From the NCBI RefSeq assembly GCF_028283785.1, contig NZ_JAPWKB010000013.1, positions 310,001 through 374,000 on the forward strand: 64,000 bases of DNA, in the 5' to 3' direction. The position numbers and the translations under genes are program-made. Below, piece by piece: positions 44,490 to 52,920 of the stretch. The stretch comes from Paraburkholderia sp. (GTDB lineage: Bacteria; Pseudomonadota; Gammaproteobacteria; Burkholderiales; Burkholderiaceae). The notes under the pieces were generated by a model. It was given only the letters and a program-made list of their open reading frames with translations, was not told the origin of the DNA and ran no database searches. Each line of letters begins with the position of its first letter. The first letter of the stretch is position 1.

Positions 44490-46093
44490 AGCGCATCGTG
44501 ATGAAGCCGTTCAGTCAGTCGTCAGGTCAGGCGGCGCGACATGCGCGTCCCCGCGCATGGTTGCCGCTGGTGCTGTGCGCTTCTCTGGTAGGACCGGGCA
44601 TGTCGATCGCACACTCGCAAGAGCAGGAACACGCCGCGACCCAACGCGCGGCGCAGCAGGCGCCGTACCGGCACGTCACCCACGGGCGCGTCGAGATCGG
44701 CGGACATGCGATCAGCTATGACGCGGTGACCGAACAAAGCTTTCTGGTCGATGCGCAAGGCAGGCAAACCGCCAGCCTCGTGTCGACGACCTACGTGCGT
44801 ACCGGACCGGGCACCCAGCCGGACCGGCCGGTGGTGTTCGTCTTCAACGGCGGGCCGGGCTCGGCGTCGTTATGGCTGCATCTCGGGCTGGTCGGGCCGC
44901 GTCGCGTCGATCTGGACGGCGCGACCGGCGACGGCGTGAACCCGCCGACCACGCCGCCGTTCCGGATCGTCGACAACCCGGACAGCATTCTCGATGTCGC
45001 GGATCTGGTGATCTACGATCCGGTCGGCACGGGTTTCAGCCGGATGCTGCCCGACGGCAAACCCGACGCCTTCTACGGCGTCGAACAGGATGCGCAGGCG
45101 CTCGCGGATTTCATCCGTGACTGGACGCGTCGTCATGGTCGCGTGAACTCGCCGCGCTATCTGCTCGGCGAGAGCTACGGGTCGGTGCGCGCAGCCGTCA
45201 CCGCGCGCCTGCTGGCCGGTGGACCGACGGTCGGCGATCGCTTCGATGCGATGCCGCTCAACGGCGTCATCCTGTTTGGACAATGCCTGAACATGACGAC
45301 GCAACCGGCGGATCAGACCTCGCTCGAGGTGCTGCCATCGCTCGCTGCCGCGGCCTGGTATCACACGCCCGCCGCGCAACGGACCGATACGCTCGAACAG
45401 CGGGTCGAGGCCGCGCGCCGGTTCGCCGCGGACGACTATCTGCACGCGCTCTACGCGGGCAACGCATTGACCTCGCAGATGCGCGAGCAGATCGCCGAAC
45501 GGCTGTCCGCGTTGACGGGCATCGCCGCCGCCGATCTGCTGGCGCGCGATCTGCGCCTGACCGCCGCGACGTTGAACCAGACGCGCTTCGCGCAGGCGGG
45601 CCGGTCGATCGGCATTTACGACAGCCGCTATACGCTCGCGCGTCCGGTCGGCGCGCCCGATCCGGTCGCGGACGATCCTGCAATGGGCCAGTACGCGCCC
45701 GGCTTTATCGCGGGCAACGAGACCTATCTGCGCAACGAACTCGGCGTGACGCTGCCACTCGATTACCGGGCGATCGTGTTTCGCAGCATCAACGCGCGCT
45801 GGGATTACGGGCTCGGGCCGGGTGTACAGAATCCGACCGATTACTCGCCCGATCTCGCCGCCGCGATGCGACGCAATCCGGCGATGCGGCTGTTCGTCGG
45901 AATCGGTTATTTCGATCTCGCGACGCCGCTCGGCAGCGCCGAGTACACGCTCCGTCATGCCGGGATCGATCCTTCGCGAGTGGGCTACCACTACTACACG
46001 TCCGGGCATATGACCTATCTGGGCCGCGACAACCGTCGCAAATCCGCCGACGATCTGCGCGCGTTTATCCGCGCAGCCGCGCCTGCTTCCTGA
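44486..46093 (+). CDS. S10 serine carboxypeptidase-like protein C, secreted
   Basis: A 535-residue S10 paralogue and the only one with an export signal (PRAWLPLVLCASLVGPGMSIAHS, residues about 27-48). The triad S230 in LGESYGSVRA, D477 in GYFDLATPLG and H508 in TSGHMTYL is intact, and the oxyanion loop NGGPGSAS is standard. It should act in the periplasm, trimming the peptide before or during import, whereas copies A and B act after import. It overlaps the M61-like gene by four bases. Confidence 0.88.
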   Translation: MKRIVMKPFSQSSGQAARHARPRAWLPLVLCASLVGPGMSIAHSQEQEHAATQRAAQQAPYRHVTHGRVEIGGHAISYDAVTEQSFLVDAQGRQTASLVSTTYVRTGPGTQPDRPVVFVFNGGPGSASLWLHLGLVGPRRVDLDGATGDGVNPPTTPPFRIVDNPDSILDVADLVIYDPVGTGFSRMLPDGKPDAFYGVEQDAQALADFIRDWTRRHGRVNSPRYLLGESYGSVRAAVTARLLAGGPTVGDRFDAMPLNGVILFGQCLNMTTQPADQTSLEVLPSLAAAAWYHTPAAQRTDTLEQRVEAARRFAADDYLHALYAGNALTSQMREQIAERLSALTGIAAADLLARDLRLTAATLNQTRFAQAGRSIGIYDSRYTLARPVGAPDPVADDPAMGQYAPGFIAGNETYLRNELGVTLPLDYRAIVFRSINARWDYGLGPGVQNPTDYSPDLAAAMRRNPAMRLFVGIGYFDLATPLGSAEYTLRHAGIDPSRVGYHYYTSGHMTYLGRDNRRKSADDLRAFIRAAAPAS

Positions 46094-46110
46094 CCGACCT
46101 GTTCGCTACC

Positions 46111-47529
46111 ATGCCGAATCATTCCAATGACCCAGCGGTGTTCGATCCGCGCGATCCGCGCCGGCAGATTCCCGCCGTGCCGCTGCCTGCAACCGTGGCC
46201 GATGGCTTCACCTTTGCGGTGGCCGGCGATCTGATCGGGCCGGTCAGACCTGAAACGCCGCTGGGCGATCCGGGGCTTGCCGAAGCCACACGCGTGTTGC
46301 ACGCGGCCGATGTCGCTTTCGCGAACCAGGAAGGGTCGATTTTCGATATCGATACGTTTCGCGGGTATCGCGCCGCCGAGCATGGCGGCGGCTATCCCGT
46401 CAGCGACGAGGCGATGGCGGCCGAAATACGCGCGCTGGGCATCGACGTGGTGTCGAAGGCCAACAATCACGCGACCGACTGGGGCACCGAAGGATTGCTC
46501 GAAACGCGTCGCGTGCTCGATGCAGCCGGCGTGCTGCACGCCGGTAGCGGTCCAGGAAAAGCCGCAGCACGCGCGCCCGCGATGCTCGAAATGCGCAAGG
46601 GACGTGTGGCGGTCATCGCTGCGGCTTCGACGTTTACGCCGATGTCGGAGGCGGGCAACGCCGATACGGAAATCGGGCCGCGCCCGGGCATCAGCGTCGT
46701 CAAGGTGACGCCCGTCACCCGCCTGAACGAAGCCGACATGACCGTCATCCGGCGCATCGCGGCGACGCAGGGCTGCGGCACCTCGATCGAAAGCCGGGCC
46801 TCGGGCAGGCACGAGCGAATTCGCCTGGGTAGCGAGGTATTCGCGCTGGCGGACCCGGGCGCGGCATCGACCGATGCGGGCGAGCCAACCCTGACGCACG
46901 ACATCGATGGGTTCGACCACGTGGAAATTTTGCGCTCGGTGCGCGGTGCGAAACAGGTGTCGGATTTCGTCGCGTTTTCGCTGCATGCGCATGAAAACCG
47001 GTCGGGCGATGGTGTCGATCGGCGGCCCGCCGATTTCGTCACGCGGCTCGCGCACGATGCGATCGACGCCGGCGCCGATCTGTTCGTCACGACGGGTCCC
47101 CATCTGCTGCGCGGCATCGAAATCTATCGCGGCAAGCCGGTCTTTTACGGGATGGGCAGCCTGTACCTGCAATTCGACGGCGGCCGTGGCCCGACACTCG
47201 ATGCGGCGCGCGCGATGAACATCGATCCGTTGCAGTTCACCAAGCCCGAATTCATGCGTGCGTGCTTCAGCTTGCCCGACGCCTGGTACGACGGCGCGAT
47301 TGCAACCAGCACCTTCGTGAACGGCTGTGTCAGCGAAATTCGCATCACGCCGTTACGGCTGAACCGCAACGACAGCGGACGGATTCAGGGCTCGCCACGG
47401 GTCGCGCACGGCGACGACGCGCGACGCATTCTCGAACGCCTGCGTGCCGACTCGCTTGAATTCGGCACACAACTGGGCATCGACGGCGATCTCGGCATCG
47501 TGACGACGGCCGCTGTCCCGGCGAGTTGA
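46111..47529 (+). CDS. CapA-family metallophosphatase-like protein
   Basis: A 472-residue protein of the CapA/poly-gamma-glutamate synthesis family, which has a calcineurin-like metallophosphatase fold. Metal-site segments are FTFAVAGDLIGPV (Asp), FANQEGSIFD (Asn, Glu), KANNHATDWG (Asn, His) and SLHAHENR (two His), then TGPHLLRG. No signal peptide or membrane helix. CapA proteins are usually linked to poly-glutamate export, but no capB, capC or capE lie nearby. In this cluster a hydrolase acting on glutamyl or phosphorylated peptide parts is a better fit; that is inference. It starts 17 bases after S10 copy C. Confidence 0.82.
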   Translation: MPNHSNDPAVFDPRDPRRQIPAVPLPATVADGFTFAVAGDLIGPVRPETPLGDPGLAEATRVLHAADVAFANQEGSIFDIDTFRGYRAAEHGGGYPVSDEAMAAEIRALGIDVVSKANNHATDWGTEGLLETRRVLDAAGVLHAGSGPGKAAARAPAMLEMRKGRVAVIAAASTFTPMSEAGNADTEIGPRPGISVVKVTPVTRLNEADMTVIRRIAATQGCGTSIESRASGRHERIRLGSEVFALADPGAASTDAGEPTLTHDIDGFDHVEILRSVRGAKQVSDFVAFSLHAHENRSGDGVDRRPADFVTRLAHDAIDAGADLFVTTGPHLLRGIEIYRGKPVFYGMGSLYLQFDGGRGPTLDAARAMNIDPLQFTKPEFMRACFSLPDAWYDGAIATSTFVNGCVSEIRITPLRLNRNDSGRIQGSPRVAHGDDARRILERLRADSLEFGTQLGIDGDLGIVTTAAVPAS

Positions 47530-47572
47530 GACGCGGCCTGGCCAACCCTTCTGCCTTGCAACCTAACTTTCT

Positions 47573-48691
47573 ATGGAACCGGTCATGAACGCTGACACAG
47601 CCCGTGTGGACACCGAATTTTCGCTGGACGACAAGATCGTCATCAATGCGATGGGCGGTCTGAGCGACCCCAATCAACCGCCGAAACAGGAAGCGGACGG
47701 CGCGACCTCGGACGGCGGCCATCTCCCCGCCGATATTTCGCTGCGTGGCATCGCCGATGCGCGTCTCGGCGGCCTTACCACGACGCACATCACGGTCGGC
47801 CACGTGTTCGGCGGCACCGATCCGTATGGCACGACAGTCGCCGAAGTCGCGCAATGGACCGCGGAAATCGCCGCGCATCCCGACGCGTTGCTGCTGGTCC
47901 GGTCCGCTGCCGATATCCGTCGCGCGAAGGCCGAAAGCAAGATCGGCGTGATGCTCGGTTTTCAGAATCTGGAAATGCTCGGCGACGACGTGAGCCGCGT
48001 CGATCAGTTCGCCGAGGCGGGCGTCAGCGTGTTCCAGCTGACCTATAACGGTCCGAACGCGTTGGGCGGCGGTTCGTTGACGCCGGGTGATACCGGCTTG
48101 ACGCGTTTCGGACGTGACGTGATCGAACGTCTGAACGCGCGCAAGGTGGTCGTGGATCTGTCGCATAGCGCCGAACAGACCTGCCTCGACGCGCTCGACG
48201 TCGCCACTGCGCCGATCGCGATCACGCACACCGGATGCCGTGCGTTGACCGATCTGCCGCGTAACAAGTCGGATGCCGAATTGCGACGCGTGGCCGAGCG
48301 CGGCGGCTTCGTCGGCATTTATTTCATGCCGTTTCTGGCGATTGGACGAAACGCGACCGGCGACGATATCGTCGCGCATATCGAACATGCGATCGACGTG
48401 TGCGGCGAAGATTGTGTGGGCATCGGCACGGATTCGTCGTTGACCGCGCTCGACGATATGGATGCGTTCAGGCGCAACTTCGCGCAGGAAATCGACGCGC
48501 GCCGCAAGGCGGGCATCTCCGCGGCCGGCGAGGAAGCCGACATCATGCCGTTCGCGATCGATATGACCGGCCCACGCCAATTGATCGATCTGGCCAACCG
48601 TCTCGCGCGGCGCGGACACTCCGAACGGCGTATCGACGGCATTCTGGGGCAGAACTTTTTGCGCTATGTAGGCGAAATCTGGGGGCGGTGA
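47573..48691 (+). CDS. M19 membrane-dipeptidase-family protein with altered metal site
   Basis: A 372-residue protein of the renal dipeptidase (M19) family, which cleaves dipeptides and tolerates a D-residue at the C-terminus. Conserved parts are VVDLSHSAEQT (His), IAITHTGCRAL (His), LPRNKSDAEL (Arg) and CVGIGTDSSL (Asp). The N-terminal His-x-Asp metal ligands are missing: the strand reads VINAMGGLSDPN. The bridging Glu region reads GFQNLEML. The metal centre therefore differs from classical M19, either mono-metal or a distinct subfamily. No signal peptide. It is the last gene of the cluster. ATG at 47585 is an alternative start. Confidence 0.85.
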   Translation: MEPVMNADTARVDTEFSLDDKIVINAMGGLSDPNQPPKQEADGATSDGGHLPADISLRGIADARLGGLTTTHITVGHVFGGTDPYGTTVAEVAQWTAEIAAHPDALLLVRSAADIRRAKAESKIGVMLGFQNLEMLGDDVSRVDQFAEAGVSVFQLTYNGPNALGGGSLTPGDTGLTRFGRDVIERLNARKVVVDLSHSAEQTCLDALDVATAPIAITHTGCRALTDLPRNKSDAELRRVAERGGFVGIYFMPFLAIGRNATGDDIVAHIEHAIDVCGEDCVGIGTDSSLTALDDMDAFRRNFAQEIDARRKAGISAAGEEADIMPFAIDMTGPRQLIDLANRLARRGHSERRIDGILGQNFLRYVGEIWGR

Positions 48692-48719
48692 TACGTAACC
48701 GCTCCTGCGCATGCGGGTT

Positions 48720-48763
48720 GCCGGGCGCCGTCGAACGCGCAAGCATATCGACGGCGACCCGGC
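48720..48763. terminator. Long hairpin between convergent genes, end of the peptide cluster
   Basis: An outer stem GCCGGG/CCCGGC and an inner stem GCCGTCGA/TCGACGGC, with a 13-base loop, lie between the M19-like and DJ-1/PfpI genes. GCATGC flanks it on both sides. There is no T-run; it is likely a convergent transcript end. Confidence 0.55.
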
Positions 48764-48827
48764 AGCATGCGTCTAACGGCGGTCGCGCTGATAAGCGACG
48801 CCGGCACGACTTCCGCGATCAGGAATA

Positions 48828-49520
48828 TCAGGAGTTCGCGGTCAGGGCAGGGTGCTTCAACAGCGCGGCGGCAGCCGGTCCCGACGAAGCGGGATTCTGG
48901 CCCGTGATGAGCAGACCGTCGGTGATCACGTACGGCGCCCAGTCGTCGGTCTTCGAGTAAATACCGCCCTTGGCCTTCAGTTCGTCTTCAACCAGGAAAG
49001 GCACGATTTGCGTCAGTCCGACGGCTTCTTCTTCGGTGTTGGTAAAGCCGGTGACTTGCTTGCCTTGAACCAGCGGCGTGCCGTCCGGCGTCACGACATG
49101 GCGAAGCACGCCCGGTGCATGGCAGACGAGCGCGACGGGTTTGCTCGCCGCGAGAAACGCCTGAATCAATTCGATCGAGTTGCGGTCTTCGGCGAGGTCC
49201 CATAGCGGACCGTGACCGCCCGGATAGAAGACCGTATCGAAGTCGGCCTGCGAGACGCTGTCGAGGCGCACGGTCGAAGCGAGTTGCGCGGTCGCTTGCG
49301 GATCGGCTTCGAAGCGACGCGTCAGATCGGTCTGGTTGGCGGGCTCGTTGCTCTTCGGATCGAGCGGCGGTTGACCGCCCTTCGGCGAGGCCAGCACGAT
49401 TTCCGCACCGGCATCCTGAAACGCGTAATACGGTGCGGCCAGTTCTTCGAGCCAGAAGCCCGTCTTGCGGCCCGTGTTGCCGAGGGTGTCGTGCGAGGTC
49501 AGAACCATCAGTACTTTCAT
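48828..49520 (-). CDS. DJ-1/PfpI-family protein (Hsp31/glyoxalase III-like)
   Basis: A 230-residue class I glutamine amidotransferase-like protein. The nucleophilic cysteine is in VALVCHAPGVL (about residue 128), preceded by the acidic YPGGHGPLWDLAED segment. The family includes Hsp31 chaperones and cofactor-free glyoxalases that remove methylglyoxal and repair glycated proteins. The start at 49520 is preceded by GGAGAAACACC. It lies downstream of a NemR-like repressor gene with matching operators before both genes, which supports a role in electrophile defence. Confidence 0.9.
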   Translation of the reverse strand: MKVLMVLTSHDTLGNTGRKTGFWLEELAAPYYAFQDAGAEIVLASPKGGQPPLDPKSNEPANQTDLTRRFEADPQATAQLASTVRLDSVSQADFDTVFYPGGHGPLWDLAEDRNSIELIQAFLAASKPVALVCHAPGVLRHVVTPDGTPLVQGKQVTGFTNTEEEAVGLTQIVPFLVEDELKAKGGIYSKTDDWAPYVITDGLLITGQNPASSGPAAAALLKHPALTANS

Positions 49521-49575
49521 GGTGTTTCTCCGTCGATTGGTTAGGGTCATTCAGTGTAGGTCGGACATCCGCTCA

Positions 49576-49596
49576 TAGTAGACCGGTCGTCTAGTA
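49576..49596. promoter_or_regulatory. NemR-like operator upstream of the DJ-1/PfpI gene
   Basis: TAGAC-N5-GTCTA dyad (TAGACCGGTCGTCTA at 49579-49593) lies about 59 bp upstream of the DJ-1/PfpI start. The same 15-base core recurs upstream of the TetR gene at 50282-50296. Confidence 0.75.
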
Positions 49597-49652
49597 TTTG
49601 AGCCTAAAAAATGGCACTTCGAAAGAAGTGCCGTCACCGCGCTGCTGTCACA

Positions 49653-50261
49653 TCAAATCTCAAGCTGAAGCAGGTGTCGCGTCGTTGTCATGGCGGCCTC
49701 GAACGGCTGGCGGTTTCGCACGATCTTGACCATCAGGCTAGCGCCGAGCCAAAGCTGATAAAGACTTTCCGCCATGTCGCGAGCGTCGCCCTGGATTGCC
49801 AGCGAACCATCGGCCACACCGGCTTCGACAGCGCCGGCCAGCCGCTCGATAATGCCGGCCGTACCGCGATTGAGCGAAGCACGCATCACTTCCGACATGT
49901 CTGCGACTTCTGCGCCCAGTTTGACTGCCAGGCACTTGCCCTGACAGTCGAAAAACGACTGCGTTTCCTGCCAGATTTCCCAGTACTTCATCAGCCGCTG
50001 CGCCGAATCGAGTCCCGGCGTGGCGAGCGTTTCGTCGAGGTCGGCAAGGTAGCCTTCGAAATAGCTGTCGAGGATCGCTTCGCCGAAGCCGTCTTTCGAA
50101 CCGAAGTAGTGATAGAACGAGCCCTTCGGAACGCCTGCCGCCGACAACACCTCGTTCAATCCCACGGCGGAAAAACCTTTAGCCGCGAAGATTCGCTGAC
50201 CGACCGCGATGATGTTTTCGCGGACGTCGATCGGTTCGGTGGTGGTGGTTGCAGTAGCCAT
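49653..50261 (-). CDS. nemR: TetR-family repressor, NemR-like
   Basis: A 202-residue TetR regulator. The DNA-binding domain is at residues about 12-58 (GFSAVGLNEVLSAAGVPKGS, then FYHYFGSKDGFG). The C-terminal domain resembles E. coli NemR: CLAVKLGAEVADMSEVM aligns with the NemR redox-cysteine segment, and WLGASLMVKIVR keeps the lysine that pairs with it. The likely reactive pair is C110 and K179; a second cysteine is C106. NemR is switched by hypochlorite, methylglyoxal and quinones. Its operator lies 19 bases upstream of its own start, consistent with autorepression. The downstream DJ-1/PfpI gene is the second target. Confidence 0.88.
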   Translation of the reverse strand: MATATTTTEPIDVRENIIAVGQRIFAAKGFSAVGLNEVLSAAGVPKGSFYHYFGSKDGFGEAILDSYFEGYLADLDETLATPGLDSAQRLMKYWEIWQETQSFFDCQGKCLAVKLGAEVADMSEVMRASLNRGTAGIIERLAGAVEAGVADGSLAIQGDARDMAESLYQLWLGASLMVKIVRNRQPFEAAMTTTRHLLQLEI

Positions 50262-50279
50262 GAACGAACTTTAACGAAA

Positions 50280-50298
50280 AGTAGACCGGTCGTCTACT
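50280..50298. promoter_or_regulatory. NemR-like operator upstream of its own gene
   Basis: AGTAGAC-N5-GTCTACT, a 19-bp dyad, starts 19 bases before the tetR-family start. It shares the core TAGACCGGTCGTCTA with the site at 49579-49593. Confidence 0.78.
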
Positions 50299-50479
50299 AC
50301 TAATTCACATGGGCAAATCACGGCTTCCCGGTCACGCATCCGCAGACGCCCCGAACGTCCGCTCCGCCATATAATCCGGACGATGCGCAGCAGGATTTGC
50401 CGGCGCGGGCCCGCTGCGAGAAACGGAGACCGTGCCCGGTGAGCGCATTGAAAACCGCTAACTATCCCGTCGAGAAACT

Positions 50480-51286
50480 ATGTCGAGAAGACCCTCTGCT
50501 GAACAACGACGCGAGCTGGGGACCTTCCTCTCAAGCCGCCGGGGTCGTCTGCAGCCTGCCGAATTCGGTCTGCCGGAAGGGCCGCGCCGCACGCCCGGCC
50601 TGCGGCGCGAGGAGATTGCCGTGCTCGCGGGCGTCAGCGTCAGCTGGTACACGTGGCTTGAACAGGGACGCGACATCCAGCCGTCCGCCGACGCGCTACG
50701 CAGGATTTCGCGCGTGCTCAAGCTCGACGCCGTGGAGTCGAGTCATCTGTTCGCGCTGTCTTCCCGTGAGGTTCCCCAGGTCACGACCGGGAACGGCGTC
50801 ACCGAAGGACTCGAACTGCTCGTGCGTTCGATCAACGTACCGGCCTACGTCCGCAATACACGGCTCGACATCCTCGCGTGGAACGACGCGGTCGCCGATC
50901 TGTTCGTCGACTATGGATCGCTGGAACCGCACGAGCGCAACACGCTTCGTCTGCTGTTCCTCTACAAGCCCTATCGCACGCTGATACTGGACTGGGAACA
51001 GATGACGCGCGGCATGATCTCGAACTTCCGGGCCGCGCGGGCGCAGGCACAGGACAAGGCGCCATTCGACAGCCTGATCGACGAGTTGACGACGCTGAGT
51101 CCCGAATTCAGCGCATGGTGGCAAGACACCGAGGTCAAAGGCTTCGACGAGGGCGACAAACGGCTCCGTCATCCGGACGGCGGCCATATCGAATTCACCT
51201 ACGTGGCGCTCACGCCCGTGGGCAGACCGGACCTGTCGCTCGTGACTTACATCCCCAGAGTGTCTGCCAGTTACCCCGAGTCATAG
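50480..51286 (+). CDS. XRE-family regulator with MmyB-like ligand domain
   Basis: A 268-residue regulator. The N-terminal helix-turn-helix (residues about 10-75) has RRTPGLRREEIAVLAGVSVS, then WYTWLEQGRDIQPS, typical of the MmyB-type group. Residues about 100-260 make a PAS-like ligand-binding domain (PAYVRNTRLDILAWNDAVAD, then RLRHPDGGHIEFTYVAL). Regulators of this group often sit next to an oxidoreductase or dehydrogenase they control. Here the succinate-semialdehyde dehydrogenase gene lies 94 bp downstream on the same strand. Confidence 0.88.
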   Translation: MSRRPSAEQRRELGTFLSSRRGRLQPAEFGLPEGPRRTPGLRREEIAVLAGVSVSWYTWLEQGRDIQPSADALRRISRVLKLDAVESSHLFALSSREVPQVTTGNGVTEGLELLVRSINVPAYVRNTRLDILAWNDAVADLFVDYGSLEPHERNTLRLLFLYKPYRTLILDWEQMTRGMISNFRAARAQAQDKAPFDSLIDELTTLSPEFSAWWQDTEVKGFDEGDKRLRHPDGGHIEFTYVALTPVGRPDLSLVTYIPRVSASYPES

Positions 51287-51380
51287 GATCACAACACGCC
51301 TTCCTGGCCCAATCTGATTTGCCTACAGTGACTCCCAGTGCAGCAACTTTCCCACTGTTCTGACCGTCACGGAGGCAATT

Positions 51381-52784
51381 ATGTCGAACCTCGCTACCCC
51401 TTTCGCCATCGGCGCGACTTCCCGCAATCCTGCGACCGGCGAGTTCATCGCCCACTATGCATTCCAGACTTCCGACGAGGTCGAACGCATGCTCGACGAC
51501 AACGCCGCAGCGTATCGACTCTGGCGCGCCACGCCGATGGCTGTCCGCGTGGCCACTTATCGCCGCCTGTCCGCGACGTTGCGCGACCGCGCCGAAGCGC
51601 TGTCCGCGCTGATCACCGCCGAAATGGGCAAGACGCTCGGCGCGGCACGGGCGGAAGTCGAAAAGTGCGCCGCCGCGATCGACTGGATCGCCGAACACGG
51701 CCCGGCATTGCTCGCCGATGAACCGGCGCCGGTCGATGGCGAAGACCAGGTTCACGTGTCCTATCTTCCGGTCGGCTCCATCCTTGCGGTCATGCCGTGG
51801 AATTTCCCGCTGTGGCAGGTGATTCGCGCGTCGGGTCCGATCATGCTGTCGGGCAACGGATTTATCCTCAAGCACGCAGCCAACGTGATGGGATCGGCGC
51901 ACGCGCTGCAAAGCGCGTACGAAGCAGCCGGATTCCCCGTCGGGCTGTTTGCGATCCTGAACGCCGATAACGACACCGTGGCTCGGGTCATCGACGACCC
52001 TCGCGTCGCGGCCGTCACGCTGACGGGCAGCATGCGGGCGGGATCGGCGGTGGCGTCGGCGGCGGGGAGGGCCCTCAAGAAGAGTCTGCTGGAACTCGGT
52101 GGCGCCGACGCATTCATCGTGCTGGCCGACGCGAACATCGATCTCGCCGTGAAAGCCGCAATCGAAGCGCGATTCCAGAATGCCGGGCAGGTCTGTCTGG
52201 CCGCGAAGCGCTTCATCCTGGAGCAGCCCATCGCCGACGCGTTCACCCGCAAGTTCGTCGCCGCCGCGCGTCTCGTCAAGGCGGGCAGTCCGCTCGATCC
52301 GGCCAGCACGATCGGGCCGATGGCGCGCGACGATCTGCGTGACGAACTGCACCGGCAGGTCGAACGCACGATCGAGGCGGGCGCGACGCTGTTGCTGGGT
52401 GGCAGGAAAGTCGAAGGCGCGGGCAACTTCTACGAGCCGACCGTGCTCGCGAATGTCGCGCCCGGCATGGCCGCATTCGACGAGGAAACGTTCGGCCCGG
52501 TCGCCGCCATCACCGTGGCGGAGAACGCCGAACACGCAATCGAACTGGCCAATACGAGCGACTATGGTCTCGGCGGAAGCCTGTGGACCAGCGATGTCGC
52601 CCGTGCACAGCGAATCGCGCGACGCCTCGAAACCGGCGGCGTTTTTATCAACGGATTCCCCGCGACCAATCCGCGCATTCCTGTCGGCGGTGTCAAGAAG
52701 AGCGGTTACGGACGCGAGCTGTCGCATTTCGGCCTGCGTGAATTCACCAACGCTCAGGCGGTATGGGCGAAGACGGTCGACTGA
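51381..52784 (+). CDS. NAD(P)+-dependent succinate-semialdehyde dehydrogenase
   Basis: A 467-residue aldehyde dehydrogenase. The catalytic cysteine lies in FQNAGQVCLAAKRFIL (near residue 272) and the general-base glutamate in SLLELGGADAFIVL (near 238). The coenzyme site is MPWNFPLWQVIRA, and FILKHAANVMGSA is the NAD-binding helix region. Overall it is closest to Sad/YneI-type succinate-semialdehyde dehydrogenases (no N-terminal extension, 460-470 residues). It would feed 4-aminobutyrate or related products into the TCA cycle. A good ribosome binding site (GGAGG) precedes it, and it ends at a strong bidirectional terminator. Confidence 0.9.
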   Translation: MSNLATPFAIGATSRNPATGEFIAHYAFQTSDEVERMLDDNAAAYRLWRATPMAVRVATYRRLSATLRDRAEALSALITAEMGKTLGAARAEVEKCAAAIDWIAEHGPALLADEPAPVDGEDQVHVSYLPVGSILAVMPWNFPLWQVIRASGPIMLSGNGFILKHAANVMGSAHALQSAYEAAGFPVGLFAILNADNDTVARVIDDPRVAAVTLTGSMRAGSAVASAAGRALKKSLLELGGADAFIVLADANIDLAVKAAIEARFQNAGQVCLAAKRFILEQPIADAFTRKFVAAARLVKAGSPLDPASTIGPMARDDLRDELHRQVERTIEAGATLLLGGRKVEGAGNFYEPTVLANVAPGMAAFDEETFGPVAAITVAENAEHAIELANTSDYGLGGSLWTSDVARAQRIARRLETGGVFINGFPATNPRIPVGGVKKSGYGRELSHFGLREFTNAQAVWAKTVD

Positions 52785-52845
52785 TCAACGAACCAGGTTA
52801 CGGTGGTTGAAGCGCCTGTCACACCCGTGAAAACGCGTGAAACGC

Positions 52846-52880
52846 AAAAAAAAGCCCGGCGATAAGCCGGGCTTTTTTTC
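52846..52880. terminator. Strong bidirectional terminator
   Basis: AAAGCCCGGC pairs with GCCGGGCTTT around GATAA. A long A-run precedes the stem and a long T-run follows it, so it terminates transcripts from both sides, for the dehydrogenase gene (plus) and the complex 2 cytochrome gene (minus). Confidence 0.92.
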
Positions 52881-52920
52881 GTTACGGACCGATTTTCAGC
52901 GCACTGTCACGCTTGCCGGC

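Noticed and set aside
46111..47529. Capsule (poly-gamma-glutamate) synthesis locus
   Set aside because: Only a CapA-like protein is present; capB, capC and capE are absent and the neighbours are peptidases.
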